A stretch of DNA of 64,000 nucleotides from Xenorhabdus budapestensis (GTDB lineage: Bacteria > Pseudomonadota > Gammaproteobacteria > Enterobacterales > Enterobacteriaceae). The first letter of the stretch is position 1; every line of letters starts with the position of its first letter. Positions 45,595 to 60,500 of the stretch are shown here, piece by piece. The translations under genes were made by a program, and so were the position numbers. The notes below the pieces were generated by a model. It had not been told where the DNA came from. It was given only the letters and a program-made list of their open reading frames with translations, and made no database searches. The stretch is taken from NCBI RefSeq assembly GCF_002632465.1, contig NZ_NIBS01000005.1:124001-188000 (forward strand), written 5' to 3'.

Positions 45595-48500
45595 TTACAC
45601 CGCCTCGGCTTCACAATTCATTGCCAACGCCATACTTAAGGTTTTAGCCAAAATGGTTTTATTTTCACTATCCTCCATCAGGCTAAAGTGGTCGCCCGGT
45701 ACAGATGTTAGCTGGAGCGAAGAATCAGGCACGACCTGTTTCCAGCCTAACGACGGTTCCATACTCAAGGAGGGTAATGTAGCTTCCGTAACGAAAGGGA
45801 TCTGCGGATAAGATTCTATCGCATAGAACTGATGGAGTGTTATCGCCAAGGCTTGTGGTTCATATTCTTTAACCATTTGCACATAATTTCCCATCTGTTC
45901 CCAACGTTTTGCGATCAAGTCAGGACGCAGGTTGGCCGGGTACAGTTCCAGTTCTTGCGCCGCGGCAATAAATTGCACCAAATTCAGTTTATCGATTCTC
46001 TGATGCAATACCGCAATCTCCTCTTCATGTTCCCCGCCCGACTGTTTTGCCAGTTCAGCAAGAAACTGGAGTTTTGGTTGAATGACCTGCTGCTTGAAGC
46101 AGTGAGGGGCAGGCGTATCAATCAAACCCAGGAAATCAACGGTCTCACCGGCGTTCAAAAGTTGCTGGGCAATGGCATAAGCCAGTACACCACCAGAAGA
46201 GTAACCGTAGATCCGGTATCGGCCTTCCGGTTGAACCGCCTTCATAAAGGTGATCATTTTGGTGGCCAACGCTTCAATAGTCGATACCTGCTCTTCATTG
46301 ATGGACGGCCAGGGCAAGGCATAAATCGGATAGTCTGACTGAATATGTTGAGCCAATCCAAATACATAGGAGTAATCATCCATGCCACTGGGCACAAAGA
46401 ATAGCGGTGGTTCCATCCCGGATGGCCGCACAGGTATCGCACTGTTTTGCGGCTGAGGCAGTGGATCTAATGTGATTTTTGCTACCAGTTCAGCCAGCAC
46501 CGGGAATTGAAATAGGTTATTCAATGTACACATCAAACCACGACCTGCGGCAAGGTTTATCATCCGCATAGCAAGCAGCGAGTGTCCACCCAACGCAAAG
46601 AAATTGTCATACCGGCCTATTTGCTCAACCTCCAGCAATTCACGCCAGATAGCAGCCAATGCGATCTCAACCTCCCCCTGTGGCGCTTCATAGGCTTGAT
46701 GAGCAAAGGCATTCTGATCAGGCTCCGGCAGTGCCCGACGATCTAGCTTACCGTTAGGGGTCAGCGGGAATGCGTCCAGACGTACAAAAGCCGCTGGTAT
46801 CATGTAGTCGGGCAACCGTGCTCTCAGATGGCTGTACAAACAGGTAACCAATCCATCATCCGCTGGCGCTACCACATAAGCCACCAGACGTTTATCCTGC
46901 CCTTCACCCAGAGCCAGTACGATCGCTTCCCGCACCGCCGGGTACTCTGTCAGCCGGGCTTCGATCTCACCCGGTTCAATGCGGAATCCCCGGATTTTAA
47001 CTTGCTGGTCGTTACGACCAACAAATATCAGGTTACCATCCGACAAGTAGCGGGCCAAATCCCCGGTTCGGTACATCCGTGCATCCGGTGTCTGACTAAA
47101 CGGATCAGCCAGGAAACGTTCAGCGGTCAGCTCAGGACGGTTGAGATAGCCGCGCGCTACACCGTCACCACCAATATACAATTCTCCTACTGCTCCCAAT
47201 GGAACCGGCTGACCGCAGGCATCCAGCAGATAAATACAAGTGTTGGCCGTCGGACGTCCGATAGGAATTAATGTATCAATATAATCTACCGGACAACGCC
47301 AGGTGGTGGCACATACCGTGATTTCTGTCGGGCCATAAGCATTGAACAGCGTAGCCCGTCCACGCAGAGCCTGGAGTAACGCCGCACTGGGAGCCTCTCC
47401 GCCCAGTATCAATGTTGGTCTTATGTTTATCTCCGGTAAATCCGCACCATCCCGCAGCAGAGCGGGTGTCAGGCAGGCATGAGTCACCGCCTGTTCTTTC
47501 AGATAATGCCAAAGGCGGAGCGGATCCTGACGAACTGTGTCGGCAGGAATATCCAGAGTGGCACCACCACACAATGCCATCATGATTTCCCAGACGCTGG
47601 CATCGAAACCAAATGAGGCGAATTGCAACATCCGGCTATGGGAATGAATATCAAACTGGCTGATTTTATCCCGGATAAGGTTGACCAATCCACGATGTTC
47701 AACCATCACCCCTTTCGGCATTCCGGTCGAGCCGGAAGTATAAATCACATAGGCTAGATGCCGTGAAGTTAACGCAGGAATCTGCGGGTTGTTGTCCGAC
47801 TGGTCAGGCAGGGTATTCGGGTCAAGTACAGTTAATTTCGCCAGCGCTTCTTCACCCAGTGCCGCACGCCCGGTATTATCCGCCAGTACCACCAACGGGG
47901 CGGCATCATTCAGCATATAAGCTAAACGATCCCCCGGATAGGCGGGGTCCAGTGGTACGTAGGCGCCACCCGCTTTCAGTACTGCCAACAGCCCCACTAT
48001 CCTTGATGGTGAACGCTTCACACAAATTGCCACCCGTTGATCAGGCTGCACACCCAGTTCAATTAATTGATGAGCCAGCCGGTTAGCACAGCCGTTCAGC
48101 TCCGCATAACTGAAGGTTTGCTCTTCATATATCAACGCTGTGGCATCAGGGTTTTTCCCCACTTGTTGTTCAAACAGTTGATGAATGCACAGTTGGTCAG
48201 GATACGCTGTTTCAGTTGCGTTCCAGATTTTCAGCAGCAAATTCTTTTCTGTCTCAGGCAGGATTTCCAGCATCCGCACCGGCGTTTCCGGGGTCTGTTC
48301 CAGTGCCTCCACCAAACTTTCCAGTGCCTGTTGCATATAACCAGATACCCGCTCCGGATCAAATGGCTGGACAATTTGCGCGGTTAAACCCAGTGCTTCA
48401 CCAAAATCTTCCACTGATAGCGTAAACGGATAGTTGGTCCGCTCCTGTGCACCAAGGAATTCAACACCGTCCATGATTTCATTTGAAGCCGTCGGCAATG

Positions 48501-51500
48501 CGTTGTGTCGGTAGTTCAGCAAGGTACTGAACAGTGGGGTTCCACCATGCACCCCACTGCAACGTTGAGCCAGCGCCAGTGACGCATGTTCATGTGTCAA
48601 CAATCCCGCCAGCCAGCGATGTGCCACCTGTACACTGTCCTGTACCGGGGTATTATCCATATCCAGTCGTAGCGGCAACGTATTGATAAACAGTCCCATA
48701 CCATTGTCTGCACCTTCACCGGCTGCCATGCGTCCGAACAATACCGTGCCGAATACCACTTGTTCCTGTCCGCTGGTACGCGACAACACCTGCGCCCAGG
48801 CCAGATGACACAAGGCGGCCAGGCTAACGCCCAGACGCCGGGCCTGGCCGCGTAAGCGGTCATTCAGCTCTGCGGTCAACATCCGGTGCGATTCTGTAAT
48901 TTGCGAGCCATCATGATGAACCTCTGTCAATCCGAACGGCAACGTAGGCTCATCCACCTCAGCCAACATGTCGGTAAAGAAGCGAACATGCTGCTCCTGA
49001 CTTACCCCCAGCCGGGCCTGCGCCACCAGATTGCGGAAAGGTGTCGGTGCAGGCAGGTTGTTTTCAGGTAGAACGTTTTCCTGTCCGTCAAGATAGGCCT
49101 GAACTTCGTTGCTCATCACATCCAACGCGGTATGGTCACCAATCAGATGATGCATCAGTTGCAGTACAATCCAGCGACCATCGGTCTCCGGTGCCACGAC
49201 AAAGCGCAGCAACGGCGCCTGTCCTAAATCAATACGATGTCGGCGCGGATCAAAATATTGAGCTAACTGGTCACTGACTGGCCCGTCAGCGGGATCCAGT
49301 GTCAATTCAGTCACCGACAATCGCACTTGACGGCAAACCACCTGAGCAGGAACAGATAATCCTTCCCAGATAAAAGCGGTACGCAGGATGTCATGGCGGT
49401 CAATGACCTGTTGAACCGCAGCCAGATAACGGTCCAACAAAAGCCGATCCGCAAAAGCCATCTGACCAGCCAGCAAATATGGGTCGCCTTCATTTGCCAA
49501 TAGATGGTGGAACAGAATACCGTCCTGTAACGGCGACAACGCATAGATATCCTGAATATTGGTAATCCCGCCCGGTATTTGTTCGATGATGTGATCAATC
49601 TCAGGCTGAGTGAGGTCAATCAACGGTAACATTTCCGGTGTCAACGCCGTCGTTGCTGGTGTAATAACGTTGGCAGGCACACCTTCGCCCTGATTCAGTT
49701 TCAAGGTTTGAGCCAGTTCAGACAGTACAGGAGACTGGAACAGGTCACGTACTGCCAGCGTTAAACCCAAGTTACGCAAACGTTCGACCATGCGTACCGC
49801 GAGCAATGAATGACCGCCTAATGCAAAAAAGCTGTCATACCGGCTTATCTGCTCGACGCCCAGTAAGTCATGCCAAATAGCGGCGAGTGCGGTTTCCATT
49901 TCCCCTTGTGGCGCCGCGTAAGTCTGGCGCACAAAGGCTTCCTTCCCCGGCACCGGTAACGCCCGGCGATCCAGTTTACCGTTAGGGGTCAGCGGGAAGA
50001 CATCCAGACGGACAAAGGCCGCCGGTATCATGTAGTCAGGCAATGACGCGCTCAGATGTTCACGCAGACGGTTAACCAGTCTGTCATCCGCTTCTGCCGC
50101 TACCGTTTCTACCACCACCGTTTCTACCACTACATAGGCAACCAGACGTTTGTCTTGCCCATCACCCAGTGCCAATACCTGTGCTTCACGTACCGCGGCA
50201 TGTTCTGTCAGCCGAGCTTCAATTTCCCCCGGTTCAATCCGAAAACCACGGATTTTAATCTGCTGGTCATTACGACCAACAAATACCAGATTGCCGTCCG
50301 GCAGGTAGCGAACCAAATCCCCGGTGCGATACATCCGGGCATCAGTGTCATCACTAAACGGATCAGCCAAAAATCGTTCTCTGGTCAGTTCAGGACGATT
50401 GAGATAGCCACGTGCAACACCGGTCCCCCCAATATACAGTTCACCCACTGCTCCCAAAGGCACCGGCTGACTGAGGGCATCCAGCAGATAAATACGGGTG
50501 TTAGCCGTCGGACGTCCAATAGGAATGAATCCACCCTGATAGTCTGATGGACAACGCCAGACGGTGGCACAAACGGTGATTTCTGTCGGGCCATAAGCAT
50601 TGAATACCCTTGCCCGGCCACGCAGTGCCTGAAGCAAGGCCACACTGGGAGCCTCACCACCCAGTATTAATGTTGGTTTGATGGTCATCGTCGGTAAATC
50701 TGCACCATCGCGCAGCAGGGCCGGAGTCAAACAAGCGTGCGTCACCGCCTGCTCTTCCAGATAATGCCAGAGGCGGCGCGGATCCTGACGAACCGCATCG
50801 TCAGGAATAACCAGGCTGGCGCCACTGCCTAATGTCATCATAATTTCCCAGACACTGGCATCGAAACCAAATGAAGCAAATTGCAACATCCGGCTATGGG
50901 AATGAATGGCGAACTGGGAGATTTTATCCCGGATAAGATTGACCAGCCCGCAATGTTCAACCATCACCCCTTTCGGCATACCCGTCGAGCCGGAGGTGTA
51001 AATCACATAAGCCAGATGACAGAAGGTCAATGCCGCGATTTGTGGGTTATTATCTGGTTGATCGGTATCCGGCTGATCAGGCAGGGTATTCGGGTCAAGT
51101 ACGGTTAATTTCGCCAGTGCTTCTTCACCCAGTGCGGCACGCCCGGTATTATCTGCCAACAAAATAGCCGGTGCAGCATCGGTCAAAATATGAATCAGAC
51201 GCTCACCCGGATAAGCGGGATCCAGCGGCACGTAGGCACCACCCGCTTTCAATATTGCCAACAGCCCCACGATCCGCGCCGGTGAACTTGCCACGCAAAT
51301 CGCCACCCGTTGATCCGGCACGACATCCAGCGCAATAAGCTGATGCGCCAGCCAGTTAGCACGGATATTCAATTCCGCATAGCTAATGGATTGGTTTTCA
51401 TATACCAACGCTATGGCGTCTGGGGCATTCTCTACCTGTTGTTCAAACAGCTGATGAATGCACAGTTGGTCAGGATAAGATGTTTCGGGCGCATTCCAGG

Positions 51501-54500
51501 TTTTCAGCAACAATGCACGCTCCGTTTCCGGCAGAATTTCCAACATCTGTATCGGCGTTTCCGGCGCCTGCTCAAGCACCTCTGCCAGGCTCTCCAGAGC
51601 CTGCTGCATATAACCGCATATCCTTTCCGGATCAAAGGGTTGTACTACCTGAGCAGTCAGCCCCAAATTGGAACCACCATCTTCTACCGACAACACAAAC
51701 GGGTAGTTGGTCCGCTCCTGTGCCCCAAGAAATTCAATTCCACTGATGATTTCATCCGGCGTGACCGGCTGGGTATTATGTCGGTAATTCAACAGCGCAT
51801 TGAATAGCGGTGTCCCACTGGCTACCCCGCTGCAACGTTGAGCCAGCGCCAGTGATGTATGTTCATGCGCTAATAACCCCGCCAATCGGCTATGGGCGAT
51901 CTGTACACTCTCCCGTACCGGGGTTTCATCCATATCCAATCGTAACGGCAGGGTATTAATAAACAGTCCCATGCCATTATTGGCGCCTTCGCCAGCCTGC
52001 ATACGTCCAAACAGTACCGTGCCAAACACCACGTGCTTCTGACCACTGGTACGCGATAACACTTGCGCCCACGCCAAATGACACAGCGCCGCCACACTGA
52101 CGCCCAAACGCCGGGCCTGATTACGCAGACGGTTATTCAGTGCAGGTGTCAGCATTCTGTGCGATTCCGTTACCTGCGAGCCGTCATGGTGTACTTCCGT
52201 CAATCCGAACGGCAATGTCGGCTCATCCACCGCCGCCAGCATATCGGTAAAGAAACGGGTATGTTCTTCCTGACTGATTCCCAGTTGAGCCTGGGCCACC
52301 AAAGTACGAAAAGGTATCGGAGCAGGCAAGCTGTCTCCCCGTCCGGTAAGATAGGCCTGCACTTCTCTGTTCATCACTTCCAGCGTGGTATGGTCGCCAA
52401 TCAGGTGATGCAACAGTTGCAGCAGGATCCAGCGGCCATCGGTATCCTGAGCAATGACAAAGCGCAACAACGGGGCTTTACTCAGGTCAATACGATGCTG
52501 GCGTGGATCAAAGCGTTGGGTCAGTTGGTCACTGATCGATCCGTCAGCTGGATTGAGTGCCAATTCTGTGATGAATAAGGGAACTTGACGACAAACCACC
52601 TGAGCCGGAGCTGATAATCCCTCCCAGATAAAAGCGGTACGCAGAATATCATGGCGGTCAACCACCTGTTGTACCGCGGCCAGATAACGATCCAGCAAAG
52701 ACCGATCCACAAAAGCCTGTTGGGTTATCAGCAGATAAGGATCGCCTTCGTTTGCCAACAAATGGTGGAATAGAATGCCATCCTGTAGCGGTGACAGGGC
52801 ATAGATATCCTGAATGTTGGCAATCCCGCCCGAAATTTGTTCAACGATGTGGTCAATTTCAGGCTGAGTCAGATTAATCAACGGCAACATTTCTGGCGTC
52901 AGCGTAATAATATCCGGTGTAATGCAGTTGTCAGGTACTCTGACTTCACAATGTTGAGCCAGAGACTGGGCCAAAACACTAAGTGTCGGATGCTCGAATA
53001 GCGTTTGGACCGATACGCCCAGCCCCATACACCGCAAACGTTCAATCATCCGCACAGCAAGCAGCGAATGACCACCCAGTGCAAAGAAACTGTCGTGCCG
53101 GCTAATTTGCTCAACCTCCAGCAATTCACTCCAGATAGTGGCGAGTGCGCTCTCAATTTCCCCTTGCGGCGCTTCGTAAACCTGACGGGCAAAAGCATGT
53201 TGATCAGGCGCTGGCAACGCCCGATGATCCAATTTACCGTTCGGTGTCAATGGGAATTCATTCAGACGCACAAAAGCTGCCGGAACCATATAATCCGGTA
53301 AAATAGCACTCAGATATTCACGCAGACTGGCGGCCAGCCCGTTATCCGCTTCTGCCACTACATCATTTGCCACTAGATTATTTGCTACTACATAGGCAAC
53401 TAAACGCTTATCCTGACCGTCACCCAACGCCAGTACCAACGCTTCACTCACCGCCGGATATTCGGTCAGGTGCGCCTCGATTTCCCCCGGCTCGATACGG
53501 AAACCACGGATTTTAACTTGCTGGTCATTACGACCGACAAACACCAGATTGCCATCCGGCAGGTAACGGGCTAAATCCCCGGTGCGATACATCCGGGCAT
53601 CGGCGTCATCACTAAACGGATCCGTCAGGAAACGTTCGGCAGTGAGCTCAGGACGATTGAGATAGCCACGGGCCACACCCACACCACCAATATATAACTC
53701 ACCTACTGCGCCCAGCGGCACTGGTTGACCATGTTTGTCCAACAGATAGACACGTTTGTTAACGGTCGGTCTACCGATGGGAATTAATCCCCCTGTATAG
53801 TCTGACGGGCAGTTCCAAGCGGTGGCGCAAACGGTGATTTCCGTCGGGCCATAAGCGTTGAACAAATCCACCCGGCTGCACAATGTCTGAAACAAGGCGG
53901 TAGCCGGCGCTTCTCCTGCGAACATTAATGTAGGTCTTATGGCTACCTCCGGCAAACCGTCGCCATTGTGGAACATGGCGGGTGTCAAACAAGCGTGCGT
54001 CACCGATTGCTCTTCCAGAAAATGCCAGAGACGGTAAGGGTCTTGCCGAATGGTTTCCGTCGGAATAACCAGCATAGCCCCACTGCTCAACGCCATCATG
54101 ATTTCCCAGACGCTGGCATCGAAGCCAAATGAGGCAAACTGCAATATCCGGCTGGTTACACCAACATCAAACTGGGCAATTTGTTCCAGCGTCAGGTTAA
54201 CCACACTCTGATGTTCAATCATCACCCCCTTCGGTCTGCCGGTAGATCCGGAAGTGTAGATCACATATGCCAGATGCCGTGAGGTGAGATCAGGGACCTG
54301 CGGATTATGGTCTGGTTGATCGGTGTCCGGCTGATCTGGCAGGGCATGTGGATCGAGTACAGTTAGCGTCTTCAGTACTTCTTCACCCAGTGCCGCCCGC
54401 CCAATATTATCCGCCAGCAAAATAGTTGGCGCAGCATCAGTGAGCAGATAAGCCAGACGTTCACCCGGATAAGCAGGGTCTAATGGCACATAAGCCCCGC

Positions 54501-57500
54501 CCGCTTTCAACACCGCCAGCAATCCCACTATTCTCTCCAGTGATCGCGTCACACAAATAGCTACCGGTTGGTCTGGTATTACACCTAATGCAATCAGTTG
54601 ATGTGCTAATCGGTTGGCGCGAGCATTCAATTCAGCATAGTTGAGCGTCTGGTTTTCATACTTTACCGCTATGGCGTCCGGGGTTCTCTCTACCTGTTGT
54701 TCAACCAACTGATGAACACACAACTGTTCAGGATATGGCGCTACGATAGCATTCCAGGTTTCCAGCAATAATGTTCGCTCAGTGGATGACAAAATATCCA
54801 CAATCGTGACTGATTGTTGAGGATGGTTCACCATCGCCCGCAATAGGATTTGCAAATAGCCGACCTGTCTTTCAATCGTTTCAGGGTCGAACAGGGCAGA
54901 AGAATAATTCAGTTCCCCAACAACCTCACCCGCCTTCTCCGTCAATTCCAGTTGCAGATCGAATTTAGCGATATCGTATCCCTGTACGACTGGCGTCACC
55001 GCTAATCCCGGTAGTTGCCACTCTTCTGTGTCACTCTCCTGCCAGGCAAACATCACCTGGAATAACGGGGTATATTCCGGTCTGCGGGGCGGTTGTACGA
55101 TCTCAACCACCTGCTCGAAAGGCAGATCCTGATGCTCTTGTGCGCCCAGTATCGTCTGCCGCACACGCTGGAGCAGTGTGACCATATCTGGTGTACCGGA
55201 CAAATCAATGCGCAATGCCAGGGTATTGACAAAGAATCCGATCAACGGCTCTAGCTCCCGTCGGTTGCGGTTAGCGCTCGGTATGCCGATCAACAGATCA
55301 TCCTGCCCGGACAGACGCGACAATAATGCCGCCCAGGCGGTCAGCAATGTCATAAATAATGTGGTGCCGTGTTGTTGTCCGAGCTGTTTCAGGGCCTGTA
55401 CTAACGTGGCATCAATCTGCACAGGTATCCGGCCGCCGATAAATGATTGCCGAGATGGACGGGGCCGATCTGTTGGCAATTCCAGCAGTACCGGGGCATC
55501 GGCCAGCGTGCGGCGCCAGTAATCACTCTGCGCCTGTAACCCTTCACCAGAGAATACTTTACGCTGCCAAGCGGCATAATCAGGATATTGAATAACCAGC
55601 GCGGGCAAGGGATCAGGCTGTTCATTCAAGCAAGCCGAATAAAGGGCGCTCAGTTCTGATTTCAATATCCCTAAAGACCAACCATCAGACACAATGTGAT
55701 GCTGAGTCAGCAAGAAGACGTAATCCTCATCGGCCCGTTGTATCAGCGCGCAACGGATTAAGGGACCACGGGCAAGATCAAACGGTGTTTCTGTTTCCTG
55801 TACGCACAAAAGCTTAAGTTGCTCATCCATTTCAGGCGTGTTACGCAGCTCGTATTGCTTCACCGGCAGAACAAACTCCGCCGGTAACAGTTCAACCTGA
55901 GGCTGACCGTCAGCCATAATAAAGACTGAACGTAGCGCTTCGTGGCGGGCAAACAGACGATTCAGCGCCTGCTGCCAGGCGGTAATATTAAGCTTACCAC
56001 GCAAGTGCAGTGCCAGCGGAATATGATAGGTATCACTGACACCATCAAACTGCGCCAGGAACCACAAACGCTGTTGAGCGAATGACAACGGTAAAGCATT
56101 ATCACGGGATACGGGAATAATCTCAGACAATCTATCCCTTCCCTCATTGCGCTGGGCGCTGATCTTCTCCGCAAAGGCCGCGAGTGACGGTGACGTAAAT
56201 AAGGCACCTAGCGGCAGTTCAACACCGAAAGCGGCGATACGATTCATGACCCGTACCGCCAACAGTGAATGACCACCCAACGCAAAGAAGTTGTCATACC
56301 GGCTGATCTGCTCAATGCCTAATAATTCACTCCAGATAGCCGCCAATGTAGTTTCTGTCTCCCCTTGTGGTGCTGCGTAAACCTGACAGGCAAAGGCATT
56401 CTGCTCCGGCATCGGCAACGCCCGCCGATCCAGTTTGCCGTTTGGCGTCAGCGGGAAGGCGTCCAGACGCACAAAAGCCGCTGGCACCATATAATCAGGC
56501 AAAATAGCACTCAGATGTTCACGCAAACAGGCAGCTAATCCGCTATCTTCTTCCGCCACGACATAGGCAACCAGACGTTTGTCCTGCCCATCACCCAGCG
56601 CCAGCACCCACGCTTCGCACACCGCAGGATATTCTGTCAGCCGGGCTTCGATTTCCCCCGGCTCAATCCGGAATCCACGGATTTTAATCTGCTGGTCATT
56701 ACGGCCAACAAACACCAGATTGCCATCCGGCAAATAACGGGCCAAATCCCCGGTGCGATACATTCTCGCATCAATTGCATCACTAAACGGGTCAGCCAGG
56801 AAACGTTCGTCAGTCAGGTCAGGGAGATTAAGATAGCCACGTGCCACACCGACACCACCGATATATAGCTCCCCTACTGCCCCCAATGGCACTGGCTGAC
56901 CGTAGTCATCCAGCAGATAAACTCGGGTATTCGCCGTCGGACGCCCAATAGGTGCCAACACATCGGTATAGTCCGTATCGGTATAGCACGGACAACGCCA
57001 GTGAGTGGCACACACGGTAATTTCTGTCGGGCCATAGGCATTGAACAGTGTGGCCTGACGGCTCAATGTCTGGAGTAGCACCGGGCTGGGCGCTTCACCG
57101 CCCAGTATCACGGTCGGCTTTATCGTCAGCACCGGTAAATCAGCCCCATCCCGTAGCAGAGCCGGAGTCAAACAAGCATGCGTCACCGCCTGCTCTTCCA
57201 GATAATGCCAGAGGCGGTGCGTATCCTGACGAACCGTGTCGGCCGGAATGACCAAACTGGCTCCACCGGTCAGCGCCATCATGGTTTCCCAGACACTGGC
57301 ATCGAAACCAAATGAAGCGAACTGCAATACCCGGTTACCGGAATGAATACCAAACTGGACAATTTTATCCCGAATAAGATTGACCAACCCCCGATGTTCA
57401 ACCATCACCCCTTTGGGCACGCCGGTAGAACCGGAGGTGTAAATCACATAGGCCAGATGACGGGAAATCAGCGCCGCTATCTGCGGGTTGCTGTCCGGCT

Positions 57501-60500
57501 GATTAGGCAAGGTGTTCGGATCAAGCCGGGTGTTCGGATCAAGCAAAGTCAGCTCGGCAAGCGCCTCCTCGCCCAACGCTACCCGTCCGGTCTCATCAAC
57601 CAATATTATTGAGGGGGCCGCATCATTCAGGATATGCGCCAGACGTTCCCCCGGATAAGCCGGGTCCAGCGGCACATAGGCGCCACCGGCTTTCAGCACC
57701 GCCAACACCCCCACCACCCGTGCCGGTGAGTTTGCCATGCAGATCGCTACCCGCTGATCCGGCGCGATTCCCAGTGCAATCAATTGATGGGCCAGCCGAT
57801 TGGCATCGGCATTCAATTCGGCATAGCTCAGGGTTTGTCCTTCATACACCAACGCGGTGGCGTCAGGCGTTTTTTCTACCTGTTGTTCAATCAACTGATG
57901 AATGCATAACTGTTCAGGATACGGTGTTTCAGTCGCGTTCCAGCTTTCCAGCAATAATGCACGCTCTGTTTCAGACAAAATGTTCAGTGCCCGTATCGGC
58001 ATTTCCGGTGCCTGCTCCAGCGCTTCTGCCAGACTTGTCAGCGCCTGTTGCATATAACCGCATACCCGATCCGGCTCAAACGGCTGTACTACCTGCGCAG
58101 TCAGTCCCAGAGTAGACCCCCCGTCCTCTACCGACAGCACAAACGGATAGTTGGTTCGCTCCTGCTCACCCAGAAATTCGATACCCGGTACAACTTCATG
58201 TGGGATCAGCGGCTGCTCATTATGCCGGTAGTTCAACAGGGCACTAAACAGTGACGTGCCGCCCGCTACCCCACTACAACGTTGAGCCAGCGCCAGTGAA
58301 GCATGCTCATAATCCAGCAATCCGGCCAGCCGGGACTGTGCCAGCCGCACACTGTCGTGTACCGGGGTATCATCCAAATCCAGCCGCAGCGGTAAGGTAT
58401 TGATAAACAGCCCCATGCCGCTGTCAGCCCCTTCCCCCGCCGCCATGCGCCCGAACAGTACCGTGCCAAACACCACTTTATTCTGCCCGCTGGTTCGTGA
58501 CAGCACCTGTGCCCAGGCCAGATGACACAAGGTTGCCACACTGACGCCCAGACGTTTTGCCTGCTGACGAAGGCGGTCGTTTAACTCCGGCGATAACATC
58601 CGGTGCGATTGTGTGACCTGCGAACCATCACGATGCACCTCAGTTAGGCCAAACGGTAGCGTCGGCTCATCCACGTCGGCCAGCATGTTAGTAAAGAAAC
58701 GGGTATGTTCTGCCTGATCGACATTCAACCGGGCCTGCGCCACCAGATTGCGGAAAGGCGTCGGTACTGGCAAGTTGTCATCCTGTCCGGCAAGACAGAC
58801 CTGCACTTCACGGTGCATCACTTCCATTGTCGTATGGTCGCCAATCAGGTGATGCTGCAATTGCAGCACATGCCAGCGGCCATCAGTTTCCTGCGCCACT
58901 GCTTCTTGTGCTACTACAAAACGTAACAACGGAGCCTGACTCAGATCAAAACGATACTGACGTGGGTCAAAACGGTGAGCCAATTGCTCACCCACTGGCC
59001 CGTCAGCCGGGTTCAGGGTCAGTTCAGTGACCGATAAAGGCGCTTGACGCCAGACCACCTGTGCCGGTACAGATAAACCCTGCCAGATAAATGCGGTCCG
59101 CAGGATATCATGGCGATCAACCACCTGTTGCACTGCCGCCAGATAGCGATCCAGCAGCGCCCGGTCAGCAAAAACCATCGGATAGGCCAGCAGATAGGGG
59201 TCAGCTTCCTTCGCCAGCAGATGATGGAATAAGATACCGTCCTGTAACGGCGACAGAGCATAGATATCCTGAATATTGGTAATTCCGCCCGGCACCTGTT
59301 CAACAATGTGGTCAATCTCCGACTGGGTCAGATCAATCAGCGGCAACATTGCCGGCGTCAGCGCGGTGATCGCTGGCGTAATAACATTCGGCGGTATCGC
59401 TACAACCTGATGTTGCTCCAATGTCTGGGCCAGTTCTGACAGCACCGGGCACTGGAACAGGTTACGGGCGGCCAGTGTCAATCCCAGATTGCGCAGGCGT
59501 TCAATCATCCGTACGCCAAGCAAAGAATGACCGCCCAACGCAAAGAAACTGTCATGTCGGCTAATACGCTCAATACCCAGTAATTCGCGCCAAAGGGTCG
59601 CCAGAATAATCTCCATCTCTCCTAGCGGAGCTTCATAAACCTGACGGGCGAAGGCATCCTCGCCCGGAGTCGGCAACGCCCGGCGATCCAATTTACCATT
59701 CGACGTCAATGGAAATTCATCCAGACGCACAAAGGCCACCGGCACCATATAATCCGGCAACCGCGCACTCAGGTGTTCACGCAGGCGGGCGGCCAATCCC
59801 TCATTCTCTTGGGTCAACACATAGGCAACCAGTTGTTTGTCCTGCCCCTCCCCTAACGCCAGCACCACAGCTCCACATATCGCCGGATATTCCACCAGTC
59901 GGGCTTCAATTTCCCTCGGTTCAATCCGGAAACCGCGGATTTTCACCTGCTGATCATTACGGCCCAGGAATTCCAGATTGCCGTCCGGCAGATAGCGGGC
60001 CAAATCTCCGGTTTGGTACATACGCGCATTCGGTTTATTGCTAAATGGATCTGTGAGAAAGCGTTCAGCGGTCAATTCAGGGCGATTGAGATAACCGCAG
60101 GCCACGCCGTCACCCCCGATATAAATCTCACCGGTCATCCCCAATGGCACCGGCTGACCGTCAGTATCCAGCAAATAAATTCGGGTGTTGGCAATGGGTC
60201 GACCAATAGGAATAGAAGTCGTACCCGATGTTAACGCGTCAATATGGTAGGTCGTGGTAAACGTGGTTCCCTCACTCGGGCCGTAGGCATTCAATAACTG
60301 TTGTGGCGGGCTCTTACGCAGCACTTGAGCAATGACATGCGGATCGAGGACATCTCCTCCGACCAGCAATATTTTAAGTTGAGACAGCACTGGGGACAGC
60401 TCCACCGCCAGCCGATTAAACAGCCCGACACTCATCCACAGAACCGTAATGCGATGCGCCTGTAACGCCCGGACAAAATCCCGCGGCGTCAGTAACGTGG

